From: Sorangium cellulosum
GTDB taxonomy: Bacteria > Myxococcota_A > Polyangia > Polyangiales > Polyangiaceae
Direction: 5' to 3'
DNA length: 64,000 nt
Assembly (NCBI RefSeq): GCF_004135735.1
Contig: NZ_CP012670.1
Span: 7,580,501 to 7,644,500 of the forward strand
The translations under genes were made by a program, and so were the position numbers. Shown here piece by piece: positions 53,123 through 63,336 of the stretch (position 1 is its first letter; each line of letters begins with the position of its first letter). The notes below the pieces were generated by a model. The model did no database searches. It was not told the DNA's origin and saw only the letters and a program-made list of their open reading frames with translations.

Positions 53123-54847
53123 TCACGGGCCGATCTCGGCGAGGAACGCGTCGCCCGTGCCCTCGCTCGCGAGCGCGCTGCTCCCGAGATCCACGCCGCC
53201 GCTGAAGCGGCCGGCCACCCAGCTGCCGCCGAGGCGATCGACCGCCACCGCGGCGGCGCGCTGCTCGCCCGAGTCGCCGAAGGAGCGCCACCAGCGCACG
53301 CCGCCGTCGGGGTCGAGCCTGGCCACGAACGCGTCGGCGGCGCCCGTCGCCGTGTGCACGTCGTCCCCGACCTCGATGCTGCCCAGGAAGGAGCCGGTCA
53401 CGAAGACGTCGCCGGCGAGATCGACCGCGACCGAGGCGCCCTCCTGGTCGGCGCCGTCGCCGAACTGCTCGCTCCAGCGCGCGACGCCGTTGCTGCCCAG
53501 CTTGACGAGCAGGATGTCCTTGTCGTCGTCGGTCGTGAGCGGCCGCTCCCGGAACGTGACCTTCGAGCGGAACGAGCCGACCACGAGCACGTTGTCCGCG
53601 CCGTCCACGGCCACGCCGAGCGCCTCGGCGGCGTTGCTCGCCTCGGCGTTCTTGCTCCAGAGGTGGTCCCCCGCGGCGCTGAGCTTCGCGATGAACAGGT
53701 CGGACCTGGCCTGGGTGACGAGCTCCAGGCCGCCGAAATCGATGGTCCCGCCGAACCAGCCGGCGAGGAGCAGGTTGCCCTCGCTGTCGATCGCGACGCC
53801 CGTGCCGGCCTGGTGGTGCTCGGCGTCGCCGTACCGCATGGCCAGGCAGACCGCGCCGGTGGCGTCGAGCTTGATGAGGAACGCGTCGCTCTCACCCTCG
53901 CTCGAGAGGACGATGGGCTCGCCCCGGCACGACGTGCCGAGATCGAGCGTGCCCCAGAACCTGCCGGTGACGAACGCGTTCCCCGCCGTGTCCACCGCGA
54001 CCGCCGTCGCGAACTGGTTCGCGCCGTCGCCGAAGCGCCGGCTGAACCGGTGCGCCCCGTCGGCGCCGAACCGCGCGACCACGACGTCCTCGCCCTTGCC
54101 GGGGCCGCCGGCGAGCTCACCGCCGCCGAAGTCGACGTCGCCCGACGCGCCGCCCACGATCACCACGTCGCCGTCCGGCGCGAGCGCGACCCCGCGGGTC
54201 ACGCTGTCGGCGAAGCGGCGGCTGAACCGGGGGCGCATGTCGCGGGTGAACGAGACGACGAAGGCGTCCGGATCGCCGACGTGGCCGAGCTCCTCGGTCA
54301 GGCCGCCGCCGAGATCCGTGCTGCCGGACGCCGAGCCGGCCACCACGACGGCGTCCTCGCCGACGGCGACGGCCGTGCCGCGCTGGTCGCCGGCGCCGCC
54401 CAGCGCGACGCCCCGCACCGGCTCGCCCGCGCAGCCCAGCCCGTCGCAGTTCTCGTCCGCCTCCGTCTCGCAGTCCTCGTAGTCCGGCAGGACCTGGCCG
54501 GCGCACGCGCTCATCCCGGTCCCGTCGGCGTTGCAGGTCGCGACGCCGGCCAGGCAGAGGCCCCTGCCCTCCGTGCCCAGCGGGCCCTCGTAACAAGCCG
54601 CCTCGGCGAGGGGAGCGCAGATCTCCGCGATCTCGCCGCCGCCGCCATCGCCGCCGCCAAGGCCGAAGTCGGCGCCGGTGCCGGTGTCGACGCCGCTCTC
54701 GCCGCCGCCTCCGCCCCCCTCGGCGCCTGGATCCGCCGCCACGTCGGGGAACGGCGCGAGGAAGATGCACGCCCCGCCGCCGGTGCTGGCCAGGGCGAGG
54801 GCGAGCATCGCGGGGAGGCGCACACCGGCGCCGCGTCCGCGGCTCAC
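53123..54847 (-). CDS. lipoprotein with DENCDG motif and beta-propeller-like repeats
   Basis: 574 residues. Lipoprotein signal (LPAMLALALASTGGGAC, Cys27). A Gly/Asp-rich spacer precedes a Cys-rich piece with CYEGPLGTEGRGLC, CNADGTGMSAC and CETEADENCDGLGC, the myxobacterial DENCDG-type metal-binding signature. From about residue 145 to the end come seven or more 50-60-residue repeats of the type FGDGANQFATAVAVDTAGNAF with FVTGRFWGTLDLG. These are SBBP-like propeller blades that probably bind on the cell surface. The GTG at 54847 overlaps the previous stop (GTGA). The function is unknown. Confidence 0.85.
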   Translation of the reverse strand: MSRGRGAGVRLPAMLALALASTGGGACIFLAPFPDVAADPGAEGGGGGGESGVDTGTGADFGLGGGDGGGGEIAEICAPLAEAACYEGPLGTEGRGLCLAGVATCNADGTGMSACAGQVLPDYEDCETEADENCDGLGCAGEPVRGVALGGAGDQRGTAVAVGEDAVVVAGSASGSTDLGGGLTEELGHVGDPDAFVVSFTRDMRPRFSRRFADSVTRGVALAPDGDVVIVGGASGDVDFGGGELAGGPGKGEDVVVARFGADGAHRFSRRFGDGANQFATAVAVDTAGNAFVTGRFWGTLDLGTSCRGEPIVLSSEGESDAFLIKLDATGAVCLAMRYGDAEHHQAGTGVAIDSEGNLLLAGWFGGTIDFGGLELVTQARSDLFIAKLSAAGDHLWSKNAEASNAAEALGVAVDGADNVLVVGSFRSKVTFRERPLTTDDDKDILLVKLGSNGVARWSEQFGDGADQEGASVAVDLAGDVFVTGSFLGSIEVGDDVHTATGAADAFVARLDPDGGVRWWRSFGDSGEQRAAAVAVDRLGGSWVAGRFSGGVDLGSSALASEGTGDAFLAEIGP

Positions 54848-55977
54848 AGCGACCCCCGCAGGGCGACGCCCGCGCCGTCCGGCCCGATCCACGGCGAGAG
54901 CGCCGTCGGCCCGGGAACGCGCGGCCGCGACGCCGACGACCGCGCGGCGTCCGGCGAGGCCGACCGCGCGGACGACGGGGGCGACGAGGGCCAGAACAGG
55001 TAGGTGGCGAAGCCGCCCGCGAGGAGGGCGGCCCCGGTCAGCGCCGTGCTCGTGATGGCGAGCGCCTGCCCCCGCTCGTACAGCGCCTCCCGCTTGCCCA
55101 GCGAGCCCGGGGCCGGATCCGCGTTCTCCTTCAGGTAGCTGTGCCGCACGTCGTACGCGAGGGCTCCCGTGATCACGGCGCCCACGGCGAGCGCGGCCGC
55201 CGCCCCCACGACGACCTCCGCCGGGAGGAGCGGGTCGGGCGCGGGCTCGCCGGGGGGCGCCGTTCGAACCGGCGCGAGCCGCCTCGGCGGGGCCGACGAC
55301 CGCTTGCGGCCGAGCTCGGCGCGCAGCTCCACGAGCGCGCCGGTGTCCGCCTGCACCGTGGCCTCGAACGTCTCGGTGTAATTCTCCGCCTCCACCACGA
55401 CCCGCCGCGCTCCGGGCGTGACGAGGATGGCCGCCCCGACGAGCGCGGGGTGGATCGGGTCGCCGTCGATCTCGACGCGCACGCCGGCCGCGTCGTCGGG
55501 CAGGCGCAGGACGATCTGCGACGCCCGCGCGCGGAGCGCCTCGATGCGGGATCGCGACTCCCTGGCGAGCGCGACCTCCTTCCGCGCGGTCGCGCCGGAC
55601 AGGGCGAGCTCGAAGGCGTTGAGCGCCTCGACGACCTCGCCGAGCGCCTCGTGACACACGCCGATGTGGTACCAGAGCGAGGGCGACACGACGATCTTGC
55701 GGATGCGCTCGTAGGTCTCCAGCGCTTCCGCCCAGCGGCCCTGGTCCTCGGCCGACAGGGCGATCGCGAAGAGGCGCCGCGCCGACGCGAGCTCCGCGGC
55801 GTTCGGCGGCCGCGACGCCGCCATGTCGCGCGGCCCGCGCTCGACGCTCCGCGGCATCGCCGCGGCGCCTCGCGGAGCCACCCCCGCGCCCCGCGGCGCC
55901 GTGTCGGCGAACGCAGCTGGACCGACGCCAACCATGGCGAAGAATACCACTCCGCCGATGGTGATCCGACGCTCCAC
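54844..55977 (-). CDS. signal-peptide TPR/PEGA-like protein with one transmembrane helix
   Basis: 377 residues. Signal peptide (ITIGGVVFFAMVGVGPAAFAD) then a short low-complexity part, TPR-type helices (AEDQGRWAEALETYERIRKIV, YHIGVCHEALGEVVEALNAF) and a PEGA-like beta stretch (VRVEIDGDPIHPALVGAAILVTPGARRVVV). Membrane helices follow around 255-278 and 310-330. This is the common plan of myxobacterial PEGA/TPR envelope proteins with unknown function. GTG 55977 was chosen because AAGGAGG lies 5 bp upstream (55983-55989). It is transcribed with the next gene by a 4-bp overlap. Confidence 0.78.
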   Translation of the reverse strand: MERRITIGGVVFFAMVGVGPAAFADTAPRGAGVAPRGAAAMPRSVERGPRDMAASRPPNAAELASARRLFAIALSAEDQGRWAEALETYERIRKIVVSPSLWYHIGVCHEALGEVVEALNAFELALSGATARKEVALARESRSRIEALRARASQIVLRLPDDAAGVRVEIDGDPIHPALVGAAILVTPGARRVVVEAENYTETFEATVQADTGALVELRAELGRKRSSAPPRRLAPVRTAPPGEPAPDPLLPAEVVVGAAAALAVGAVITGALAYDVRHSYLKENADPAPGSLGKREALYERGQALAITSTALTGAALLAGGFATYLFWPSSPPSSARSASPDAARSSASRPRVPGPTALSPWIGPDGAGVALRGSL

Positions 55978-55982
55978 CCACG

Positions 55983-55989
55983 CCTCCTT
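55983..55989 (-). promoter_or_regulatory. Shine-Dalgarno AAGGAGG deciding a GTG start
   Basis: AAGGAGG on the minus strand with 5 bp to GTG 55977; a much longer open frame upstream has no such site. Confidence 0.75.
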
Positions 55990-56113
55990 CCTGCAGCAAC
56001 CGATAGAGGCACTCCAACGGTAATCTCGCCGAGCGATTCTAGACAACTGGAAAAATGTTTGAGATTGCCCCTCGATCCTGGAACGCTCTTGCACCACCGG
56101 TGAGGCCTTCAGC

Positions 56114-57535
56114 GTGGTCGGATTCAAGACGACACAGGAGTCACAGGTACGAGCCGTGATACCGCCCGTCGATCTCGCGCCTGGCCACCTGCTCGGCCGC
56201 TACGAGCTGCTGATCGCGATCGCGCAGGGCGGAATGGGGACGGTGTGGGCGGCGCGCGACCGCGGCAGCCCGGCGGGCGACAGGATCGTGGCAGTCAAGA
56301 CGATGCTGCCGGCGCTCTCCAGCGATCCGCGCTGCAAGCGCATGTTCCTCACCGAATCTCGCATCGCGTCACGGATCAAGCACCCCAATGTGTGCGCGAT
56401 CCTGGATCAGGGTGAACAGAACGGCGTCCTCTACTTCGTGATGGAGTGGATCGACGGGGACGCGCTGGTGGAGCTGCTCGGCGGCAGCACCCGCAAGCAG
56501 AACCGGCCGATCCCGCTGCCGGTCGCGGTGCGGATCGCGATCGAGGCCGCGCGGGGGCTGCACGCGGCGCACGAGCTCCGCGACGACGGCGGCGCGCTGA
56601 TCGGCCTCGTGCACCGCGACGTCTCGCCGCACAACATCCTGATCACGCGGGACGGCTCGGTGAAGATCGCCGATTTCGGCGTGGCCAAGGCCGTGGCGCA
56701 GGCGGACAACCCGACGACCAACACCGGCCACATGAAGGGCAAGATCCTCTTCATGGCGCCCGAGCAGGTCTACAGCGAGACGCTCGACCGGCGGTCCGAC
56801 ATCTTCGCGCTCGGGATCGTGCTCTACCAGCTCACCACGGGCACCCACCCGTTCGCCGCGAGCCACGACCTCGCGACCATGGCGCGCATCGCGCGGCCCG
56901 AGCCGGTCGATCCGCCGAGCTCGCTCGTCCCCGGGTACCCGCCCGAGCTCGAGGCGGCCGTGGTGCGCGCGCTCGCCAAGGATCCCGCCGAGCGGTTCCC
57001 GACGATGGCCGAGCTCGCCGAGGCGCTGGAGGCGGTGAACGCCGCGCTCGGCGCGCGCCGCGAGGAGGTCACGGCGTACATCCGCGACGCGCTCGCGACG
57101 CGCGTCGCGCGCCGCGCGGCCGTGATCCGGGACGCGGTGCGCGCCGCGGACGGCTGGTCGCGGGGGCGGCCGTTCTCGCGCCTGGACCCGCGGAGGAGGG
57201 CCCGGACGATCGCGACCGCGGCGGCGCTGGTGGCCTCGGGCGCGCTGCTCGGGGCGGCGACGCTGCTGTGGATCGGCCTCGCGGAGGGCCCCGCGGCGCC
57301 GGGCGTGGCGGTGCCCGCGCCGCCGGCCTTCCCGGCGGAGCCGCGGCCGCGGATCGCCACCGCGGAGCCGCGCGCGGCGCTGCCGGAGCCGCCGCGCGAG
57401 GCCGCGCTCTCGTCGTCCTCGTCGCCCGCGGCGCCGCCGTCCGCCGCCCCCGCGCCGAGCGCGAGCCCGGCCCCGCCCCCCGCGCGCGCCCCGGCCGAGA
57501 CCGGGCGCGCCAAGTTCCGGGATCCCGGCTTCTAG
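56114..57535 (+). CDS. membrane-anchored Ser/Thr protein kinase
   Basis: 473 residues, GTG start. The kinase domain spans about 30-300: IAIAQGGMGTVWAAR (Gly loop), VAVK (Lys62), HRDVSPHN (Asp169), ADFGVAK (Asp187), FMAPEQVYSE, DIFALGIVLYQLTTG. A linker with basic clusters precedes one transmembrane helix (about 366-390, IATAAALVASGALLGAATLLWIGL) and a Pro/Ala/Ser-rich tail. GTG 56114 has GAGG 7 bp upstream; GTG 56156 is a second option. It is divergent from the PEGA/TPR gene (136 bp), possibly sharing control. Confidence 0.93.
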   Translation: MVGFKTTQESQVRAVIPPVDLAPGHLLGRYELLIAIAQGGMGTVWAARDRGSPAGDRIVAVKTMLPALSSDPRCKRMFLTESRIASRIKHPNVCAILDQGEQNGVLYFVMEWIDGDALVELLGGSTRKQNRPIPLPVAVRIAIEAARGLHAAHELRDDGGALIGLVHRDVSPHNILITRDGSVKIADFGVAKAVAQADNPTTNTGHMKGKILFMAPEQVYSETLDRRSDIFALGIVLYQLTTGTHPFAASHDLATMARIARPEPVDPPSSLVPGYPPELEAAVVRALAKDPAERFPTMAELAEALEAVNAALGARREEVTAYIRDALATRVARRAAVIRDAVRAADGWSRGRPFSRLDPRRRARTIATAAALVASGALLGAATLLWIGLAEGPAAPGVAVPAPPAFPAEPRPRIATAEPRAALPEPPREAALSSSSSPAAPPSAAPAPSASPAPPPARAPAETGRAKFRDPGF

Positions 57536-57637
57536 AGCGGGCGCGGCGCGCGCGGGGCCGCGGCTCCCGCGCGAGGAATATTCGGGCGCCGCCGGTTGTC
57601 CTCGGGCCGCCGGGCTTGCTATGAGCTCCCACCCGTT

Positions 57638-58620
<983 letters not shown>

Positions 58621-58624
<4 letters not shown>

Positions 58625-59637
58625 GCAAGGCGCCGGACGAGCGACGGGAGGGGAGCGCGGCGGCGGCGCGGGGGCGCGCGGGCGCCCGCGGCGCGGAGGG
58701 CGGCGCCCGCCCGGCCCGGGGCGGCGCGCGGGAGCCGCGCGACGGCGCGAAGAGCCCGCTGTCGCCCGAGCTCCTGAAGCAGCTCCGGCGCATCGAGATC
58801 CGGACGCAGCGGCTCGCCAACGAGCAGCTCTCCGGGTCGTACTCGTCCGTGTTCAAGGGGCAGGGCCTCTCGTTCCGCGAGGTCCGCGCCTACCAGCCCG
58901 GCGACGACGTGCGCTGGATCGACTGGAACGTCTCGGCCCGCATGAGCGAGCCGTTCGTGAAGGTGTTCGTCGAGGAGCGGGAGATGACGGTCATGCTGGT
59001 CGTCGACGCCTCCCAGAGCGAGCAGTTCGGCACGAGGCGCGCGTCGAAGGCGCGCGTGGCGGCCGAGATCGCGGCGCTCTGCTCCTTCAGCGCCATCAAG
59101 AACAACGACCGCGTGGGGCTCGTGCTCGCGACCGAGGCGATCGAGAAGCTCGTGCCGCCGAAGCGGGGCGACAAGCACGTGATGCGCGTCATCCGGGAGA
59201 TCCTCGGGCACGAGCCGAGGTACACGGGGACGAACCTGAAGCTCGCGCTGGAGACCCTGGTCAAGGTCGCGAAGCGGCGGAGCGTGGCGTTCGTGATCAG
59301 CGACTTCTTCGCCGCGGGCTTCGAGCGCGCGCTCTCGCTCGCGAGCGCCAAGCACGACGTGATCCCCGTGATGCTGGTCGACCCCCGCGACGAGGAGCTG
59401 CCCGACGTGGGGCTCGCCGCGTTCGAGGACCTGGAGACCGGGGAGGAGGTCGTGGTGGACACCGGGGATCGCGCGGTGCGCGACCACTACCGCGCCTCCA
59501 TGCGCAAGCTCCGGAGCGACCGGGACAAGCTCTTCAAGAAGCTCGCGCTCGACGCCGTGGTCGTGAAGACGGGCGAGAGCTTCGTGACCCCGCTGCGCGA
59601 CCTGTTCGCCCGGCGGGCGCGGAGGATCAGGCGATGA
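58621..59637 (+). CDS. DUF58 domain protein (MoxR partner)
   Basis: 338 residues, GTG start. An Ala/Gly/Arg-rich leader (10-45) precedes the DUF58 core, which has FKGQGLSFREVRAYQPGDDVRWIDWNVSARMS (about 78-107). A VWA-like part with MLVVDASQSEQFGT and AFVISDFFAAGFERAL follows. The protein is soluble and usually acts with MoxR and VWA proteins. The stop overlaps the next start (ATGA, 59634). Confidence 0.93.
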
Positions 59638-61043
59638 GGCGGCGGCGCCCCTCCGCCGAGGCCGCCCGCGCGGCGATGGCGTGCGCGGCGGTCGCGGCGG
59701 CGCTCGCGGGCGCGGTCGGCGGCGGCGCGGCGCTCGCGCAGCCGGCCGCGGGCGGCGCCGGCGGGCCCGCCGCGCGGGACGACGCCGCGCCGCCGCAGCC
59801 GCCCGCGCAGGCGAGCGCCGCGCCGCCCGCGACCGCGCAGCCGCCTGCTCCGGCGAGCGCCGCGCCGCCCGCGACCGCGCAGCCGCCTGCTCCGGCGAGC
59901 GCCGCGCCGCCCGCGACCGCGCAACCCGCGCCACCGCCGCCGCCGCCGCCCGCGCCGGCCGCGACGGGGCGCGACGGGGCGAAGGCGTGGGCCTCGTGCG
60001 CGGAGCACGTGCCGACCGGCGCGACGCGGCCCCGGATCCAGGAGACGTTTCCCCGGAACGGGTTCAGCGGGTACGCGGCCCCCCTCGAGGTCACGGTCGC
60101 GCACGGCAAGGGCGAGACGGTGCTCCCGGAGGGCTTCAAGGTCCAGGGCGACAGCGACGCGGCGCGCGCGCTGGAGCAGGCGGGGTTCGTCCTCCCCGAG
60201 GCGGACGCCGGCGCCGGGCCGACCAGCACCACCACCGCGACCGATTCCGGCGCGACGACCACGCTGGTCATCCCGTTCGTCCCGCTGCCCAAGGAGCCGG
60301 GGAGGAACGTGCTGGTCCTGCCGCCGGTGCCGATCGCGGTGTCCCGCGCGAGCGGCGAGCTCGTGACGGTCTGCACCCGGCCGCACGAGATCGTGGTCGA
60401 GGATCCGATCGCCAACGAGCGGGATCCACGGGTCAAGCCGAACCCGCCGCCGCGGCCCCAGCGGGAGGAGTGGGTGCTCGCGAAGCAGCTCACGGCCGGC
60501 GTCCTCCTCGGCGCGGCGCTCGGCCTGCTCGCGGCCTGGCTCGTGCGGCGCTGGCTGCGCCGGCCCCGCGTGGCGCCGGCCCCGCCGCCCAAGCTGCCGT
60601 GGGTCGCCGCGCTCGAGGAGCTGGAGGCGCTCCGGCGCTCCAGCCTGCTCAGCGAGGGGCGGACCGACGAGTACTTCGATCGCGTGAGCGACTGCGTGCG
60701 CAACTACCTCGGCGCCCGGTACGGCTTCGACGGCCTCGAGACGACCAGCGACGAGATGCGCGCGCTGCTCGCGCGGGTGCGCCCGCCCGTGCCGGTGCTG
60801 CCGCAGATCGATCGGTTCCTCGCCGACTGCGACCTCGTGAAGTTCGCGCGCCTGCAGCCGGGCGAGGCCGACTGCCTCGACGCGCTCGAGCGCGGCGAGA
60901 TCATCGTGCACCGCACGACGCCGCCCGCGGCGCGGCCCGCGCAGGGCGCGGCGGGGCCGGGCGGCGCCGGGGCCGGCGGCGCGCCGACGGCGCCCGAGGC
61001 GCCGCGCGGCCGCCCGTCCCGGGCGCCGGAGGAGGCGCCGTGA
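59634..61043 (+). CDS. Bat operon membrane protein with Pro-rich repeats (DUF4381-like C-terminus)
   Basis: 469 residues. Signal peptide (residues 13-35), three 15-residue repeats QPPAPASAAPPATAQ (50-100), a poly-Pro stretch, and a beta-rich periplasmic domain (QETFPRNGFSGYAAPLEVTVAHG to TVCTRPHEIVVED). One transmembrane helix (about 286-306, LTAGVLLGAALGLLAAWLV) is followed by a cytoplasmic helical part with LEALRRSSLLSEGRTDEYFDRVS, RNYLGARYGFDGLETTSDEM and FLADCDLVKFARL, the DUF4381-like pattern of such operons. It overlaps both neighbours by 4 bp. Confidence 0.85.
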   Translation: MRRRRPSAEAARAAMACAAVAAALAGAVGGGAALAQPAAGGAGGPAARDDAAPPQPPAQASAAPPATAQPPAPASAAPPATAQPPAPASAAPPATAQPAPPPPPPPAPAATGRDGAKAWASCAEHVPTGATRPRIQETFPRNGFSGYAAPLEVTVAHGKGETVLPEGFKVQGDSDAARALEQAGFVLPEADAGAGPTSTTTATDSGATTTLVIPFVPLPKEPGRNVLVLPPVPIAVSRASGELVTVCTRPHEIVVEDPIANERDPRVKPNPPPRPQREEWVLAKQLTAGVLLGAALGLLAAWLVRRWLRRPRVAPAPPPKLPWVAALEELEALRRSSLLSEGRTDEYFDRVSDCVRNYLGARYGFDGLETTSDEMRALLARVRPPVPVLPQIDRFLADCDLVKFARLQPGEADCLDALERGEIIVHRTTPPAARPAQGAAGPGGAGAGGAPTAPEAPRGRPSRAPEEAP

Positions 61044-62185
61044 GCCGCTGGAAGCGCGCGGCGCTCGCGGCCCTGGCGACGCTCGTCGTCGCCGCGCTCG
61101 CCTGTCTGTACCCCTACCTCGCGCGCCGCGACGCGTGGGCCTCGGCGAGCTGGCAGAACCCGTGGTTCCTGGCCGCGCTCGTCGCGGTGCCGGTCGTCTG
61201 GTACTGGGGCATCTTCGCGGAGGACGCGCGCAGGCCGAGGCTCCGGCTCGGCACGGTCGCGCCGCTGGCGCGCGGGCCGCGCGGCCTGCGCAGCCACCTG
61301 CGCGATCTGCCCGGCGTGCTGCGCGCGGTCTCGCTCGGGCTCCTCATCCTGGCGATGGGGCGGCCGGTCAGCGTGCTGCGCGAGCAGCGCACGGACGACC
61401 GGGGCATCGACATCGTCGTGGCGCTCGACCTGTCCGGCTCGATGCGCGCGATCCTCGACGCGAAGCCGAGCGACCTGCCCGGCCAGCCGAAGCTGCCCCG
61501 CAACCGGCGGCTGACCCGGCTCGACACGGCGAAGCTCGTGCTCCAGGACTTCATCAGCCGGCGGCGGACCGACCGCCTCGGCGTCGTCGTCTTCGGCAAG
61601 GCCGCCTACGTGCTGTCGCCGCCGACGCTCGACTACCACCTGCTGACGCAGATGGTCTCGCGGATGACGCTCAACGTGATCGACGGCAGCGCGACGGCGA
61701 TCGGCGACGCGCTCGGCACCGCGGTCGCCCGGCTGCGCCGGAGCGACGCGCAGTCGAAGGTCGTCATCCTCCTGACCGACGGCGACTCGAACGCGGGCTC
61801 GATCTCGCCCGAGTACGCGACCCACCTCGCGACCTCGCTCGGCGTGAAGGTCTACACGATCCAGATCGGCACCGACGACGAGGTCGAGGTCGAGGACGGC
61901 GTCGATCTCTTCGGGCAGCCGCGCTACGTGCGCCACCGCTTCCCGGTGAACCCCGCGCTGCTCCAGGAGATCGCGCAGGAGACGGGCGGCCAGGCGTACG
62001 TGGCCACCGACGCCAAGGCGCTCGCGGACAGCATGCACGACGTGCTCGACAAGCTGGAGAAGACCCGCTTCGAGGCGTCGAGCGCCTCGTACGAGGATCT
62101 CTTCCCGCTCCTGCTCCTGCCCGGCGTGCTCCTGATCGGGCTCGACGCGCTCCTGCGCGCCTGGCTGCTCCGGAGGTTCCCGTGA
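61040..62185 (+). CDS. von Willebrand factor A domain membrane protein (BatA-like)
   Basis: 381 residues, GTG start. Transmembrane helices lie near the N-terminus (ALAALATLVVAALACLY; FLAALVAVPVVWYWG) and at about 90-110. The VWA domain has the MIDAS motif ALDLSGSM (Asp130), SATAIGDALG (Thr) and ILLTDGDSNAG (Asp). A C-terminal membrane helix (LFPLLLLPGVLLIGLDALL) completes the BatA plan. It probably binds peptides or proteins at the membrane together with MoxR. Confidence 0.93.
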   Translation: MSRWKRAALAALATLVVAALACLYPYLARRDAWASASWQNPWFLAALVAVPVVWYWGIFAEDARRPRLRLGTVAPLARGPRGLRSHLRDLPGVLRAVSLGLLILAMGRPVSVLREQRTDDRGIDIVVALDLSGSMRAILDAKPSDLPGQPKLPRNRRLTRLDTAKLVLQDFISRRRTDRLGVVVFGKAAYVLSPPTLDYHLLTQMVSRMTLNVIDGSATAIGDALGTAVARLRRSDAQSKVVILLTDGDSNAGSISPEYATHLATSLGVKVYTIQIGTDDEVEVEDGVDLFGQPRYVRHRFPVNPALLQEIAQETGGQAYVATDAKALADSMHDVLDKLEKTRFEASSASYEDLFPLLLLPGVLLIGLDALLRAWLLRRFP

Positions 62186-63336
62186 ACTTTGCGGCCCCCT
62201 GGTACCTGCTCGGGACGGCGTTCGCCGCGCTGATCGGCCTCCTGCTCATCCTCGGCGGCCTCGGCGTCGCGCGCGCCATCAAGCGCTTCGGCGACGAGGA
62301 CCGCGTGAAGGCGCTCGCCACCGCGGATCCGGCCAAGCGCCGCGCCTGGAAGGGCGTCCTGCTCGTGCTCGCGACCGCGCTCGCGTTCGTGGCCGCGGCG
62401 CGCCCGCAGTACGGCAAGGGCACGCGGCTCGTTCCGGCGACCAACGTCGACGTGGTGATCGCGCTCGACTACTCGAAGAGCATGTACGCGCGCGACGTCG
62501 AGCCGTCCCGCATCTTCCGGGCCAAGGTCGAGGTCGCCCGCCTCATCAAGGACCTCGAGGGCGCGCGCTTCGGCGCGGTCGCGTTCGCCGGCGAGCCGAT
62601 GGGCTTCCCGCTCACCGCCGACGGCGCCGCGATCGCCCAGTTCTTCCGCCAGCTCGACCCGAACGACATGCCGATCGGCGGCACCGCGATCGCGCGCGCG
62701 CTCGACCAGGCGAACGAGCTCCTGAAGCGCGATCCCAAGTCGGCCGAGCACCGGCGGATCATCCTGCTCGTCACCGACGGCGAGGACCTCGAGGGCTACC
62801 CGCTGAGCGTGGCCCAGGCGATCGGCGCCCAGGGCACGACGATCCACGTCGTGCAGATCGGCGGGCGCACGCCGGAGCCGATCCCGGACATCGGCCCGGA
62901 CGGCAGCGTGATCGGGTGGCGGACCGATCGCCAGGGCAGGCCGCTCACGACGGAGCTGTCCCTGTCGGGCGAGCAGCAGCTCGCGGCGATCGCGCAGGCG
63001 ACGCCGGGGGGGCAGATCATCCGCGCGGAGAAGGGGACGACCGGCATCGAGACGATCGCCGCGGAGCTCCGGCGGCAGATGAAGAGCGAGCTCTCGGAGC
63101 GGGTCGAGACGGTCTACGCGGACGTCTACTTCTATCCGCTGGGCCTCGCGATCCTGCTCCTCATCGCCGAGGTGTTCCTCAAGGACGCCCCGCGGCGGCG
63201 CTTCGTGGCGGTGCGGCCCGAGCCCGCGCCGAGGCGCGCCGCGCTGCTCGGGCGCGCGCGCCCCCCCGGCGACGCGGGCCTCGCGGCGGCCGCAGCGCCG
63301 GCCGGCGAGGCGGGAGGGCAGCATGCCGCGTCGTGA
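62182..63336 (+). CDS. von Willebrand factor A domain membrane protein (BatB-like)
   Basis: 384 residues, GTG start. Helices at residues 5-30 and 55-73, then a VWA domain with VVIALDYSKSMYA (MIDAS, Asp95), GGTAIARAL and ILLVTDGEDLEG, and a C-terminal helix (YPLGLAILLLIAEVFL). It differs from its neighbour in the DYSKS MIDAS. The basic tail ends with an Ala/Pro stretch. The start overlaps the previous stop (GTGA); its own stop lies 14 bp inside the next gene. Confidence 0.93.
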   Translation: MNFAAPWYLLGTAFAALIGLLLILGGLGVARAIKRFGDEDRVKALATADPAKRRAWKGVLLVLATALAFVAAARPQYGKGTRLVPATNVDVVIALDYSKSMYARDVEPSRIFRAKVEVARLIKDLEGARFGAVAFAGEPMGFPLTADGAAIAQFFRQLDPNDMPIGGTAIARALDQANELLKRDPKSAEHRRIILLVTDGEDLEGYPLSVAQAIGAQGTTIHVVQIGGRTPEPIPDIGPDGSVIGWRTDRQGRPLTTELSLSGEQQLAAIAQATPGGQIIRAEKGTTGIETIAAELRRQMKSELSERVETVYADVYFYPLGLAILLLIAEVFLKDAPRRRFVAVRPEPAPRRAALLGRARPPGDAGLAAAAAPAGEAGGQHAAS